DNA of 64,000 nt from Pseudomonadota bacterium (GTDB lineage Bacteria; Pseudomonadota; Gammaproteobacteria; Steroidobacterales; SZUA-146): NCBI GenBank assembly GCA_039028935.1, contig JBCCHD010000006.1, positions 1 through 64,000 of the forward strand. Reading direction: 5' to 3'. The notes under the pieces were generated by a model, which saw only the letters and a program-made list of their open reading frames with translations, did no database searches and was not told where the DNA came from. The translations under genes were made by a program, and so were the position numbers. Each line of letters begins with the position of its first letter. The stretch's first letter is position 1. Positions 27,711 through 36,797 of this stretch are shown here, piece by piece.

Positions 27711-29204
27711 TCAGGCTGTGAATAGACGCGCGAGGCGAACCGTTTCGTCCACCAAGAGATCGAAATCTGACTGTTCGCTACGGTGATTAGCGATCGCGAC
27801 ACGCAGGCAATACACGCCATTTAGAGTCGTATACGACGGCACAGCCGTGCCGCTTTCCTGCATCTCGATCAAAATACGCTTATTGAGCTGATTGAGCGCG
27901 TCTAAGTCGAGACCCGCAACGACCACGCGATAACACACAATATCGAGCCCGACGGGTGCCACAAGCTCTAGCTCTGGCACGGCTTGAACGCGCTGGGCTA
28001 GATACTGCGCCTGCGCCACATTCTTGCTCATCATTCGACCCAGTTTTTTCGTGCCGTGTTCTTTCAGGGACATCCAGATTTTGAGTGCTCGAAACTGCCT
28101 GGAGAGCTGCACACCATACTCACTCGCCCAATCGCTACCGCTGGCAACACCGGCTGTTTCTTTTGCCAGATATTCTGGAATGAGCGTGAACGCCTCTTTG
28201 TGTGCCTGGCCATGGCGGACCAGCACGCAGCCGGCCTCGAACGGCACATGCAGCCACTTGTGCAAATCGAGGGCCACACTATCGGCGCGCTCAAGGCCCG
28301 AGAGCTGGGGGCGAATGTCATCGGCCAACATCGCAATGGCACCGATCGCGCCATCGACGTGAAACCACAATCCGTACGTCTGACAAATATCAGCCAACGC
28401 CGGTAAATCGTCAATGGCGCCCGTATTGACGGTTCCCGACGTGCCGATCACGCAGATCGGTTGATAGCCTTTGGCCAAATCTGCCTCAATCGCGCGACGC
28501 AGCGCACTGATGTCGATGCGGTAGTTCGCATCGACCGGCACGCGAACCAATGCTTGGCTACCCATTCCCATCAGTTCAAGCGCCTTTTGATTACAGCTGT
28601 GCAACTCCGTGGAGGCATACACTCGCATTGCTGGGGCATTGGCACCGGGTCCCGACTGATAACCGTGTCGCCGATGGTCGTAGGTCGACTGGGCGTGTCG
28701 CGCGACCACCAGCCCCACTAAATTGGCCATCGAACCCCCACTGACCAGCAAGCCGGAACTGTCGCTTGGCAGATTAAGCGCCTGCACCAGCCAACCGATG
28801 ACCTGTTGCTCAACCACCATGGCGCCATGTTTGCCAGCTCCGGAATTGGCATTGAGCATCGCGGTCAGAAGTTCAGCGTACGCGCCCATAACGGTGCCGT
28901 TGCCCATGTACCAAGCCCAAAATCGAGGATGAATATTGCCGAGTGGGAAGGGCCTTATATACGCCAGAAACTGCTCGTAGACGGCATCGGGCCTCATCGG
29001 CTCAGCGGGCGGTGCCTGCTCGAAAAACGCCTGCATTTCATCGCTCGGCGGTTGCCAGACCGGACGCTCGCGAACCTCGGCGAGAAAATCGATCAGATCG
29101 TCCACCATACGATGCCCCAATGCACGCATCGATGCCCAGTCGGCCGGGTCGAGCGTCTCTTGATCGCTCTGCGGATCGAGTGGCTCAGGGTGAAGATCGC
29201 TCAT
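27711..29204 (-). CDS. PLP-dependent group II (aromatic-L-amino-acid type) decarboxylase
   Basis: The 497-residue product (ATG 29204) belongs to the glutamate/aromatic amino acid decarboxylase family. It has HPRFWAWYMGNG and VSGGSMANLVGLVVAR (PLP phosphate site) near the N-terminal third. The cofactor Asp is in FHVDGAIGA (about 284), and the PLP lysine is Lys316 in LDLHKWLHVPFEAG. A GGGAG ribosome site is 11 bases upstream. The substrate cannot be told from sequence; aromatic amino acids are likely. Its upstream neighbour in the same direction is a MaoC-like gene 75 bases away, with no obvious functional link. Confidence 0.88.
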   Translation of the reverse strand: MSDLHPEPLDPQSDQETLDPADWASMRALGHRMVDDLIDFLAEVRERPVWQPPSDEMQAFFEQAPPAEPMRPDAVYEQFLAYIRPFPLGNIHPRFWAWYMGNGTVMGAYAELLTAMLNANSGAGKHGAMVVEQQVIGWLVQALNLPSDSSGLLVSGGSMANLVGLVVARHAQSTYDHRRHGYQSGPGANAPAMRVYASTELHSCNQKALELMGMGSQALVRVPVDANYRIDISALRRAIEADLAKGYQPICVIGTSGTVNTGAIDDLPALADICQTYGLWFHVDGAIGAIAMLADDIRPQLSGLERADSVALDLHKWLHVPFEAGCVLVRHGQAHKEAFTLIPEYLAKETAGVASGSDWASEYGVQLSRQFRALKIWMSLKEHGTKKLGRMMSKNVAQAQYLAQRVQAVPELELVAPVGLDIVCYRVVVAGLDLDALNQLNKRILIEMQESGTAVPSYTTLNGVYCLRVAIANHRSEQSDFDLLVDETVRLARLFTA

Positions 29205-29279
29205 GGCATTCGCGCTCCCGACTCGCACATAGCGAAGTGACGCATCGTGCAGCGTTCTTGGTTCAACACATCGCACACG

Positions 29280-29735
29280 TTACGAAGACGCCTGTTTGTG
29301 CAGCATCGCCGTGCGTAAGAATGTGCAAACCACCTCTTGCCGTTGGTTTGTCACGCGATGCTCAAACGTCACAATACCGGCATTAGGACGCGAGCGACTC
29401 TCACGACGCTGAACAATTTCGGTCTCGACACTCAACGTATCATTTATGAACACCGGCTTGGGAAATCGCAGGTCGGTGTAGCCCAGATTCGCCACCAAGG
29501 TTCCCAGCGTCGTGTCCTCAACCGATACGCCCGTTGCGAACGATACTGTCAGCATGCTGTTCACGACCCGTTGCCCAAATTCGGTTTTCGCCGCGTATTC
29601 GGCATCCAAATGCAGTGGCTGAGGATTATGCGTTAACGCACAAAAGAACACGTTGTCCGCTTCCGTAATCGTGCGACTGAGTCGGTGAACAATAACCGTT
29701 CCCACTTCCGTCTCATCAAAATAAAGCCCTGGCAT
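29280..29735 (-). CDS. MaoC-like hotdog dehydratase/hydratase
   Basis: The 151-residue product has the MaoC hotdog fold: [24 protein letters not shown] contains the hydratase-2-type Asp and His pair, and [20 protein letters not shown] is the central helix. Such proteins hydrate enoyl-CoA compounds, but the substrate is unknown. The start has an excellent ribosome site (AGGAGAGGAG). It precedes the PLP decarboxylase and may share its transcript. Confidence 0.85.
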   Translation of the reverse strand: MPGLYFDETEVGTVIVHRLSRTITEADNVFFCALTHNPQPLHLDAEYAAKTEFGQRVVNSMLTVSFATGVSVEDTTLGTLVANLGYTDLRFPKPVFINDTLSVETEIVQRRESRSRPNAGIVTFEHRVTNQRQEVVCTFLRTAMLHKQASS

Positions 29736-30021
29736 GCGTGCTCCTCTCCTGTTGTATTACCTCATGGTAACTCCGTGCGCAGGTCAATACACGCCCCGTG
29801 GCTGACACAAAAAACACGGCGATTCGCCCTGATGATGGTGTTTTGGACGATTTGCATGCCGTTATCCCCAACCATTTCTTAATTTATAAACCATTGTTTT
29901 TATTTTATTTTCCAAATTTATCGGCCGACGATTAACGAATTTTGACTTTTTTTGAGGGAATATCGCGTTGCGCGTCGCCTTGTGGGTCAGGAACGAATAA
30001 AAACCCAACTCGGAGAGAACA

Positions 30022-30555
30022 ATGAAAATCAAAACGCTGCTTTTTATCCTTGCTGCCCTGACTGTAACCGGTGTGGCCACCCAAGCCGATAACACATCAC
30101 TCTATATGACCGTGCATCACGATTACGCAGGCTCCGCTGAAATCTTGAATCAAGACTTCGCCCGAGGCGTTAAGCGCACGAAAATGGCACTGCGCGCTGA
30201 ACAGTCTATCTCCGGACATTCGGTGGCGTCCTCTGAGCTGTTCAATAACTTGTGTGTTGCCTACGTCAAACAAAACGAACTCAAAAAAGCACGCACCGTT
30301 TGCAAGCGCGCCGTAAGCCACGCGATGCAAACTTCTTCGGGCATCGGTCAAAACCCAAAAGCCATTAAGCGCGTCAAAGCTGCTGCGCTATCGAACCGAG
30401 GCGTGCTTAACATGCTCGACGGAAAGCTCGATCGCGCCCTGGCAGACTTTAATAAAGCCAGCACGTTGAGTCCGGCCCTCGGTTTCGTACAGCTCAACAT
30501 GGCGGCCGCGACGACCGCGCGCTCTGAGTCAGGCCTGGCTGTTGTCATCGACTAG
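30022..30555 (+). CDS. Small secreted protein with TPR-like repeats
   Basis: The 177-residue product starts behind GGAGAG. A signal peptide ends near THAQADN-like TQADN (about residue 24). Two TPR-like helical pairs are visible at about 72-103 (SSELFNNLCVAYVKQNEL) and 120-152 (ALSNRGVLNMLDGKLDRAL), with two cysteines (about 76 and 93) that could form a disulfide. It is periplasmic or secreted and probably a protein-binding scaffold. It is monocistronic, with a strong terminator after it. I recognise no close family. Confidence 0.75.
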   Translation: MKIKTLLFILAALTVTGVATQADNTSLYMTVHHDYAGSAEILNQDFARGVKRTKMALRAEQSISGHSVASSELFNNLCVAYVKQNELKKARTVCKRAVSHAMQTSSGIGQNPKAIKRVKAAALSNRGVLNMLDGKLDRALADFNKASTLSPALGFVQLNMAAATTARSESGLAVVID

Positions 30556-30627
30556 ACAGCGCCTATCGTCGATTACGGATAATCAAGGCCACGGAAGGCT
30601 CAATATCCAACGACTTCTCCCCTCAAA

Positions 30628-30662
30628 CGAGTCGCGCCCCAGCTGGGCCGACTCGTTTTTTT
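30628..30662 (+). terminator. Intrinsic terminator of the TPR-like gene
   Basis: CGAGTCG/CGACTCG and GCCC/GGGC form an 11-base stem with one bulged C and a 5-base loop, followed by seven T residues. Confidence 0.9.
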
Positions 30663-30742
30663 ATGCGTGACGACGTCAGTGCGCGAACGACGTGTCAGCA
30701 CTTCATGCTACATTTGCATCCGACTCATCACCGGTATCCAAC

Positions 30743-32005
30743 ATGACTTCGCACGTATTCTCCCATTCTAATCAGACTCAGACCGCACGCCGCGTCACAT
30801 CGTTTCGGCCCCGCCCGCGTCGAACCCCATTAGCGCTCTTCTCGATCCTGTCGACACCGGGTCGTGACTCGCTGCATTGGTTCGCGGCATTGACGTGCAT
30901 CGGTTTGCTCGCTGCGTGCGGTGACGCCCCGCCGTTTATCGACAACGCCGACGCGGTATCCATGCCCGCTGAGCTCCCACCCGCTCGTGCTCACGTGGTC
31001 GAAGATCGTTTCGCTCAGCTCGCATTTGACTGCATTCACCGCGAATTCCCTAACAAGATCAGTCATGTCATGCAAAACGAGGGCGACGTCGAGCGACCCA
31101 GACAGCTGACACCCATGTTTTACGGCTGTTTCGACTGGCATTCGGCTGTGCATGGTCATTGGCTGTTGGTGCGCATTGCCAAACACACCGATTCGCCCGA
31201 GCAGGCAGCGGCCATCAAGCGCCGCCTGAGCATCAGCTTCACCGCGGACAAAGCCGCGGCAGAGCTGGCGTATTATTCGCAACCGGGCCGTGCGTCCTTC
31301 GAGCGACCCTACGGAATCGCTTGGTATCTGCAACTCGTGGCCGAACTGCACGAAAGCGACGATCCGGAGTTGCGTCAATTTCGTGAGGTATTGCGTCCTT
31401 TGGAAACGGCCATCGTCGCTCAGGTGCAATCGTGGTTACCCAAACTCGCCTATCCCATCCGACTCGGCACGCACAATCAATCGGCGTTCGCATTTGGATT
31501 GATGCTCGACTATGCGCGTACGGTTGGTAATACCGATCTGGCAACACAGCTTGAGAACAAGTCACTTGAGTTTCACGCCGATGACACCCACTGCCCGATG
31601 GCCTACGAACCCTCAGGCGAAGATTTTTTGTCGCCCTGTTTGATGGTGGCCGATCTGATGCGACGTGTGCTCGACACGCCCGATTTTCAGGACTGGCTTA
31701 GCCTCTTCTTGCCCGAGATTCCCCGTGACGGCACAGCAAACTGGCTTCAGCCTGGCGTGGTACGCGATGCATCCGACGGTAAGCTAGTGCACCTTGATGG
31801 CGTGAATTTGTCCCGCGCCTGGGCGCTGGAAGGAATGGCATCGTCGTTGCCCGTTGACGATACACGAATCGCAGCCCTACTCGCCGCCGCCGACGTGCAC
31901 ACTCAAACCGGCATCGCCGCGGTTTCCGATGAACACTACGCCGGCAGTCACTGGCTCGCCAGCTTCGCGCTCTATTTAACCAGCCGTCGCGGCGTGTCTC
32001 GCTAA
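30743..32005 (+). CDS. DUF2891 family lipoprotein
   Basis: The 420-residue product (ATG 30743; GTG at 30692 would add 17 residues) belongs to the DUF2891 family. Marks are FDWHSAVHGHWLLVRI, YGIAWYLQLVAEL, RLGTHNQSAFAFGLMLDYA, and a C-terminal HLDGVNLSRAWALEGMA with AGSHWLASFALYL. The architecture is an alpha/alpha-barrel-like helical protein with conserved His and Trp, which suggests a carbohydrate-active fold; no activity is proven. A lipobox (LLAAC) lies unusually deep, at about residue 59, behind a basic Arg/Pro-rich leader. Neither start has a good ribosome site, so the N terminus is uncertain. Confidence 0.78.
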   Translation: MTSHVFSHSNQTQTARRVTSFRPRPRRTPLALFSILSTPGRDSLHWFAALTCIGLLAACGDAPPFIDNADAVSMPAELPPARAHVVEDRFAQLAFDCIHREFPNKISHVMQNEGDVERPRQLTPMFYGCFDWHSAVHGHWLLVRIAKHTDSPEQAAAIKRRLSISFTADKAAAELAYYSQPGRASFERPYGIAWYLQLVAELHESDDPELRQFREVLRPLETAIVAQVQSWLPKLAYPIRLGTHNQSAFAFGLMLDYARTVGNTDLATQLENKSLEFHADDTHCPMAYEPSGEDFLSPCLMVADLMRRVLDTPDFQDWLSLFLPEIPRDGTANWLQPGVVRDASDGKLVHLDGVNLSRAWALEGMASSLPVDDTRIAALLAAADVHTQTGIAAVSDEHYAGSHWLASFALYLTSRRGVSR

Positions 32006-32045
32006 CGGCAAGACCAACACCAGACCGATGCTCAGCGCGCCTCCG

Positions 32046-33173
32046 TTAGGAAGCCTGTCCTGTTAATTCGATAAGCTGCTCATTGAGCAGCACAACGAGA
32101 ATGCGACATTCCTCAGCGGACAGAGGCGCAAACAATTTGCCGTGACAAAGTTGCCGAGAAAAGGATTCGCTGGCGTTAAACGCCACACCGTTGGCGAACA
32201 GCTGAGTGCGTGAGTACGCCAAGCGTGCATGGGGCGCAGGACGCAGCACGAGAGATCCTGTCTGCGCCAGGCGCCGCTGAATGTGCGAGACATCGCACGA
32301 CGTCTGCGTTTCGCTCGAACCCACATAGCGGCTATCGGTAACGAGTCGCCCCAACGCTTCGTGGAGTGCGGCGTGCCAGTGCTCAGGCGGCAGGTCGCGC
32401 CAGGCACGCACGGCATAATCAAGCGCGTAATCATTGAGCTTAAACGGATCATCGTCAAGCGATTGCCGCGTGTCGCGAAATCGATGCTCGGCGACCAACT
32501 GATCACTCAATATATGGATCGCCTCGCTAAACAGCTCATCATTTGAGGGCGCACGGAACCCGACCGACAGCGTCACGCAGTCGTCACTCAAGGACGTTCC
32601 CCAATGGGCGAGTCCACCCGGCACGTACAGCATATCGCCCGGCGCCATGTCGACACACGCGCTTTGTTCAAAGTGCGCCAATAATTTAATCGTGTCGTGT
32701 ACCTGTATAGACGTACGGTCATCGCACTGCTGGCCGAGACGCCACTTACGCCGACCGCGACACTGTATGAGAAACACATCGTAATAGTCGAAATGTGGAC
32801 CGACACCACCTCCTTGTGGCGCAAAACTGGCCATAATGTCCTCTAATCGCCAGCGTGGTAAGAACGAAAAGTGCTCAAGCAACGCCCGCAGCGCGTCATC
32901 CCATTGATCCACGCCTTGTACCAGCAGCGTCCAATTGCGTAGACCGAGCGCGTCGTAATCAAAGTCGGGAAACGGGCCCTGGTGACACACCCACTCTCCC
33001 TGGGGGTCATAACCCGCCACAATACGTGACTCAACGCTGTCTTCGCAGGCTAGCCCTGCCAGCTCATCGCCATCGATAAGATCCACCGCCTGCGGTAACG
33101 CATCAACGAACAGATACGGTTGCTGCTGCCAGTAATCGGTCAGAAAGGAATGCTTTGACAGTTTCGAGAACAT
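32046..33173 (-). CDS. roxA: RoxA (YcfD), ribosomal protein uL16 arginine hydroxylase
   Basis: The 375-residue product (ATG 33173) is a JmjC-type 2-oxoglutarate/Fe(II) oxygenase. The metal site is HFD in GGGVGPHFDYYDVFLIQCRGRRKWRLG, with the distal His in GGLAHWGTSLS. The C-terminal half has the dimerisation and winged-helix domains of the family. In E. coli the homologue hydroxylates Arg81 of ribosomal protein uL16. The N-terminal FLTDYWQQQPYLF is also typical. It converges on the DUF2891 gene and is not linked with ribosomal genes. Confidence 0.92.
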   Translation of the reverse strand: MFSKLSKHSFLTDYWQQQPYLFVDALPQAVDLIDGDELAGLACEDSVESRIVAGYDPQGEWVCHQGPFPDFDYDALGLRNWTLLVQGVDQWDDALRALLEHFSFLPRWRLEDIMASFAPQGGGVGPHFDYYDVFLIQCRGRRKWRLGQQCDDRTSIQVHDTIKLLAHFEQSACVDMAPGDMLYVPGGLAHWGTSLSDDCVTLSVGFRAPSNDELFSEAIHILSDQLVAEHRFRDTRQSLDDDPFKLNDYALDYAVRAWRDLPPEHWHAALHEALGRLVTDSRYVGSSETQTSCDVSHIQRRLAQTGSLVLRPAPHARLAYSRTQLFANGVAFNASESFSRQLCHGKLFAPLSAEECRILVVLLNEQLIELTGQAS

Positions 33174-33425
33174 CAAACGGAATCGTATCGTACTGAAGGC
33201 CAAAGTCGAAGGTCGGCTGCACTCAGGGCTCGTGCATGCGTATCTGGCACCGCGTCACAGGTCGCGGATCGAGCGATCACGGATGGAATTTCAATTCAAT
33301 GGCTTAGGTGACCACGATCCGCGCATGGCTAGGTGGGGGTGGTCGGACGCAATTGATGCTGTAGTAACAAGTGGGGTCGGTCTGTCGCCAGTCGGCAAGC
33401 CGCGCTCACCCTAAAAGGACTCCAT

Positions 33426-33446
33426 GCAGGTAAACTATTCACCTGC
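33426..33446. promoter_or_regulatory. Imperfect 21-base palindrome before the kinase gene
   Basis: GCAGGTAAA (33426-33434) and TTCACCTGC (33438-33446) form a 9-base dyad with one mismatch around a 3-base centre. It ends 23 bases before the kinase ATG, where a repressor would block transcription or where a regulated promoter core could lie. Confidence 0.4.
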
Positions 33447-33469
33447 CAACACATCACGAAGCGAATAAG

Positions 33470-36124
33470 ATGGATAAAAAAGCAGTCAGCCAGCTCAAGA
33501 AAGCATTTCTCGAGGCGACGTCGCTGAACCATGCGGCACAATCATCGTTTGTCGAGGCGCTGACCGCAAAAGACCCGCGTCTCGGTCAACAGCTCGCAGA
33601 GCTGTTGTCTTTTCAGGCAACCGGCGAAGACGAAATCGCCAAAGCGGTGCAGTCCGTGGCGACCGACTTCAACGAAACGGGTGACGACGCCTACATTGGG
33701 CAAACGCTCGGCCCCTACAAATTGATTGAACATCTTGGCCAAGGCGGTATGGGAACCGTCTATCTGGGCGAACGCATCGACGGCGAATTTGAACAAAACG
33801 TCGCCGTGAAACTGATCGGCAGCCAGTCGTTTTCAAGACAATTAGTAGAACGCTTTCGTAACGAAAGGCAAATTTTGGCACGTCTCAATCACCCTTTTAT
33901 CGCCCGCATTTTGGACGGCGGCACGGCCGAGAACGGTGTCGCCTACCTGGTTATGGAACTGGTTGAGGGAATTCCGATCACTGACTATTGTTCCGACAAC
34001 GCGCTTTCCATGACACAACGGTTGAATCTATTCCTCCAGGTTTGTGAGGCCATTGAGTTTGCGCACAAAAATTTGGTCGTACATCGGGATATCAAGCCGT
34101 CCAATATATTGGTAACGACTGATGGCACGCCCAAACTACTGGATTTCGGCATCGCGAAATGGCTTGATCCGATGAGCAGCACCGACGCTAACCAGCCCGC
34201 CACCGTGGTTGCCATCACGCCGGACTATTCAAGCCCCGAGCAAATTCTCGGCCAGCCGGTTACGACATCGTGTGACGTTTATTCACTGGGTATTTTGCTG
34301 TACGAAATGCTAACGGGCACACGCCCATACGAACGTCAAGGCAAACGCCTCAGTGAGATCGAGCAGGAAATTCGTCTTACCGGCGCCACCAAACCCAGCG
34401 CCGCTCTTGATCGTGAGGGCCGATCGGCTACCGCGCTGATCAATTCGCGCGCATTGAGTGGCGATCTCGACACGATTGTCATCGCGTCCATTAGGCGCGA
34501 GCCCAACGACCGGTACCAAAGCGTTAATGCTCTGGTGATGGACATTCATCGCTATCTCAACGGCGAACCCATTGCGGCTAAACAACGCCATATCGGCTAT
34601 GTGGCGTTAAAGTTTTTGCGTCGCAATCGATTGCCCGCGACCATTGCGATGGCGATGATGCTGGCGACGGCCGGAGCGATCTACTTTCATATCGATCAAA
34701 TTGAAACGGAACGGGATCGCGTTGTCGCCGAGTCGCGAAAGGCGATGGCCGTTACGCGTTACCTCGAAAACCTGTTTGAAATCACAGGTCCAAATGATGC
34801 ACTGGGTAAGGAAATCTCTGCTTTGGATATACTTGATCGCGGCAGACAGAGACTGGACAAAGAATTGGCCGATCAACCCGATGTGCGGGCCCGTTTGCTC
34901 ACGTCAATCGGCACGGTGTATCACAATCTCGGTGTCGCCGATCAAAGCGTCGACATAGCCAAACAAGCCGTCACGATCCTCGATGAACTGCCCCCTACTC
35001 CGCAAATGTTGCTCAGTCTTGCCAGTCTTGCGGAAATGCACCGGCTTCAGGGGGATTATGACCAGACGCGCCGCGTGTTGGAGCGCGCCGACCGCTACAT
35101 GGCGACGTTGGATAAAAACGACGGGATTGAGGTTGCGCGGTTTCAGTATGAATACGGTGAGCTCTCTCTTAACGAAGGTAAATACCAAGACGCACTGACT
35201 TATTTCCATCGCACGATGACGCTGCTCGATGATTTGTCTGTGGGCGATCCAAAATTCAAAGCTAATCTGCTTGCCTCACTCGGTCAAAGTTATCAATTTG
35301 GCGGTGATGTTGATAAGGGTGAACGCTATATGCGCGAGTCACTCGAGCTTATCGATGAACTCGATTATGACATTCCGCTCGACCGATCGACGATTTCTCA
35401 CAATCTGGCGACCTTGCTCCATGAACTCGGTCGCTACGAGGAAGCCGAGGTCCTCTATCTCGACACCTACGAAATTGAGGGCCGGATATTGGGGGAAGAT
35501 CACCACGCGCTCGATGTTGTCATGACGAACATCGGGCGTCTTTATAAAGATATGCGTAATTTCGAGAAGGCTGAACAGTTCTTGCGTGGCGCCATAAGGG
35601 TAGTGCAAAAAGTGCATGGTGATAATCATTTCTTTACGGCCTACAACACAAAAAATCTCGCGGATCTCCTGCGAGATAAAAACGACTTCGCCAACGCCGA
35701 CGTCCTGTACACTAAAGTGATCGCGACCTATGAAAACACACTGGAAACTGACCACCCCTATATGGCTTCGGCACAGCTAAGCCGCGCTCAACTGTTCGTC
35801 CGCCGTGCACGCCCAGACGATGCGGTTAGCGCAGCGGAAGAGGCGCTCCGTATCTGCAATCTGCACTTGCCCAACGACCATTGGCTGACGGCCACCTCCA
35901 AAAGCGCGCTGGCGGCCGGTCGCATGCAGAAAGTGTTGTTCGATGCAAGAACCGAAACGCTACTGCTCGAGTCCTGGGAGGCACTCAACGTGTCTCGACC
36001 GCATCACAGCACAACACTGGAAGTAGCTCGCCAGCTCTCTGCCTTCTATGCCAAAACGTCGCAGTTGGACAAGCAACGTGTGTTTTCAGAACACGCCGAG
36101 GCGATTGTCAACGCGAATCAATAG
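33470..36124 (+). CDS. Receptor-like Ser/Thr protein kinase with C-terminal TPR sensor domain
   Basis: The 884-residue product has a helical N-terminal segment (1-75) and a complete kinase domain (about 83-365). Kinase marks are Gly loop LGQGGMGTVY (89-98), Lys114, HRDIKPSN (205-212), DFG (225-227) and YSSPEQ (253-258). One membrane helix (about 389-406) is followed by an extracytoplasmic or periplasmic TPR array with at least six repeats (about 440-880, for example ALTYFHRTMTLLDDL, EEAEVLYLDTYEIEG). All catalytic residues are present, so it should be active. An ECF sigma gene follows after 75 bases in the same direction, and the two are probably one unit. Confidence 0.92.
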   Translation: MDKKAVSQLKKAFLEATSLNHAAQSSFVEALTAKDPRLGQQLAELLSFQATGEDEIAKAVQSVATDFNETGDDAYIGQTLGPYKLIEHLGQGGMGTVYLGERIDGEFEQNVAVKLIGSQSFSRQLVERFRNERQILARLNHPFIARILDGGTAENGVAYLVMELVEGIPITDYCSDNALSMTQRLNLFLQVCEAIEFAHKNLVVHRDIKPSNILVTTDGTPKLLDFGIAKWLDPMSSTDANQPATVVAITPDYSSPEQILGQPVTTSCDVYSLGILLYEMLTGTRPYERQGKRLSEIEQEIRLTGATKPSAALDREGRSATALINSRALSGDLDTIVIASIRREPNDRYQSVNALVMDIHRYLNGEPIAAKQRHIGYVALKFLRRNRLPATIAMAMMLATAGAIYFHIDQIETERDRVVAESRKAMAVTRYLENLFEITGPNDALGKEISALDILDRGRQRLDKELADQPDVRARLLTSIGTVYHNLGVADQSVDIAKQAVTILDELPPTPQMLLSLASLAEMHRLQGDYDQTRRVLERADRYMATLDKNDGIEVARFQYEYGELSLNEGKYQDALTYFHRTMTLLDDLSVGDPKFKANLLASLGQSYQFGGDVDKGERYMRESLELIDELDYDIPLDRSTISHNLATLLHELGRYEEAEVLYLDTYEIEGRILGEDHHALDVVMTNIGRLYKDMRNFEKAEQFLRGAIRVVQKVHGDNHFFTAYNTKNLADLLRDKNDFANADVLYTKVIATYENTLETDHPYMASAQLSRAQLFVRRARPDDAVSAAEEALRICNLHLPNDHWLTATSKSALAAGRMQKVLFDARTETLLLESWEALNVSRPHHSTTLEVARQLSAFYAKTSQLDKQRVFSEHAEAIVNANQ

Positions 36125-36199
36125 TCGAGTGCGTCCGGCCGTTGCGGGCATCGCGACGGGTGTTTACCATAGCCCCTCACTTTTGGGCGGAGTGCTTGC

Positions 36200-36772
36200 G
36201 TGTCCGACGATCAACTGACTCGCCTTCTTCAAGAATGGCAGCGCGGCGATGAGAGCGCTCTCGAACAGCTGACGCCAGCTGTGTATGACGAATTGAAGCG
36301 GCTAGCCACAGCGGCGTTTCGCAGTGAACGTCCTGGGCATACCTTACAACCCACCGCGCTCGTCAACGAAGCGTATCTCAAGCTGATCAATGCGAGTGTC
36401 GATTGGCAGGATCGCGCGCATTTTTTTGCGCTCGCTGCCCGTATGATGCGGCGCATACTGGTCAATCACGCCAAGGCACGAATCGCGCAAAAACGAGGTG
36501 GCGGCATGGGCCACGAAACGTATCAGGACGATGTGCACGCTAGTATCGATGACGACCAGTTTCTGGTGCTCACGCTAGACGATCAACTACACCAGCTGGC
36601 GGAGCTTGACCCGCGCAGCGCGGAGGCTATTGAGTTGCACTACTTTGCCGGCTTAACACATAAGGAAATGAGTCTCGCGCTCAACATTTCCACGTCTACG
36701 CTCGAACGCGATCTCAAGTTTGCCAAGGCCTGGATGCGCAAGAACCTCGCCGAACTCAAAGACGGCGAATAG
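36200..36772 (+). CDS. ECF sigma factor of the Ser/Thr-kinase-associated type
   Basis: GTG at 36200 with GCGGAG 7 bases upstream gives 190 residues. Region 2 covers about 10-95 and region 4 about 128-185 (DPRSAEAIELHYFAGLTHKEMSLALNIS, helix-turn-helix). It matches the group often called Sig-70_X6/TIGR02999. Region 2.2, which in most ECF factors carries an acidic DAED-like motif that contacts the beta' subunit, reads HTLQPTALVNEAY (47-59) with no acidic residue before Asn56, and has Thr48 and Thr52. This fits sigma factors that need phosphorylation by a partner kinase, as in EcfP/PknT of Vibrio parahaemolyticus. No anti-sigma gene is seen. Confidence 0.9.
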   Translation: MSDDQLTRLLQEWQRGDESALEQLTPAVYDELKRLATAAFRSERPGHTLQPTALVNEAYLKLINASVDWQDRAHFFALAARMMRRILVNHAKARIAQKRGGGMGHETYQDDVHASIDDDQFLVLTLDDQLHQLAELDPRSAEAIELHYFAGLTHKEMSLALNISTSTLERDLKFAKAWMRKNLAELKDGE

Positions 36773-36797
36773 TTCACCCGACTCTTTGCCCGCCCAC

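Noticed and set aside
32002-32049. CTAACGG...CCGTTAG inverted repeat between the DUF2891 gene and roxA
   Set aside because: The arms fall on the two convergent stop codons with a 34-base loop and no T tail; probably coincidental.
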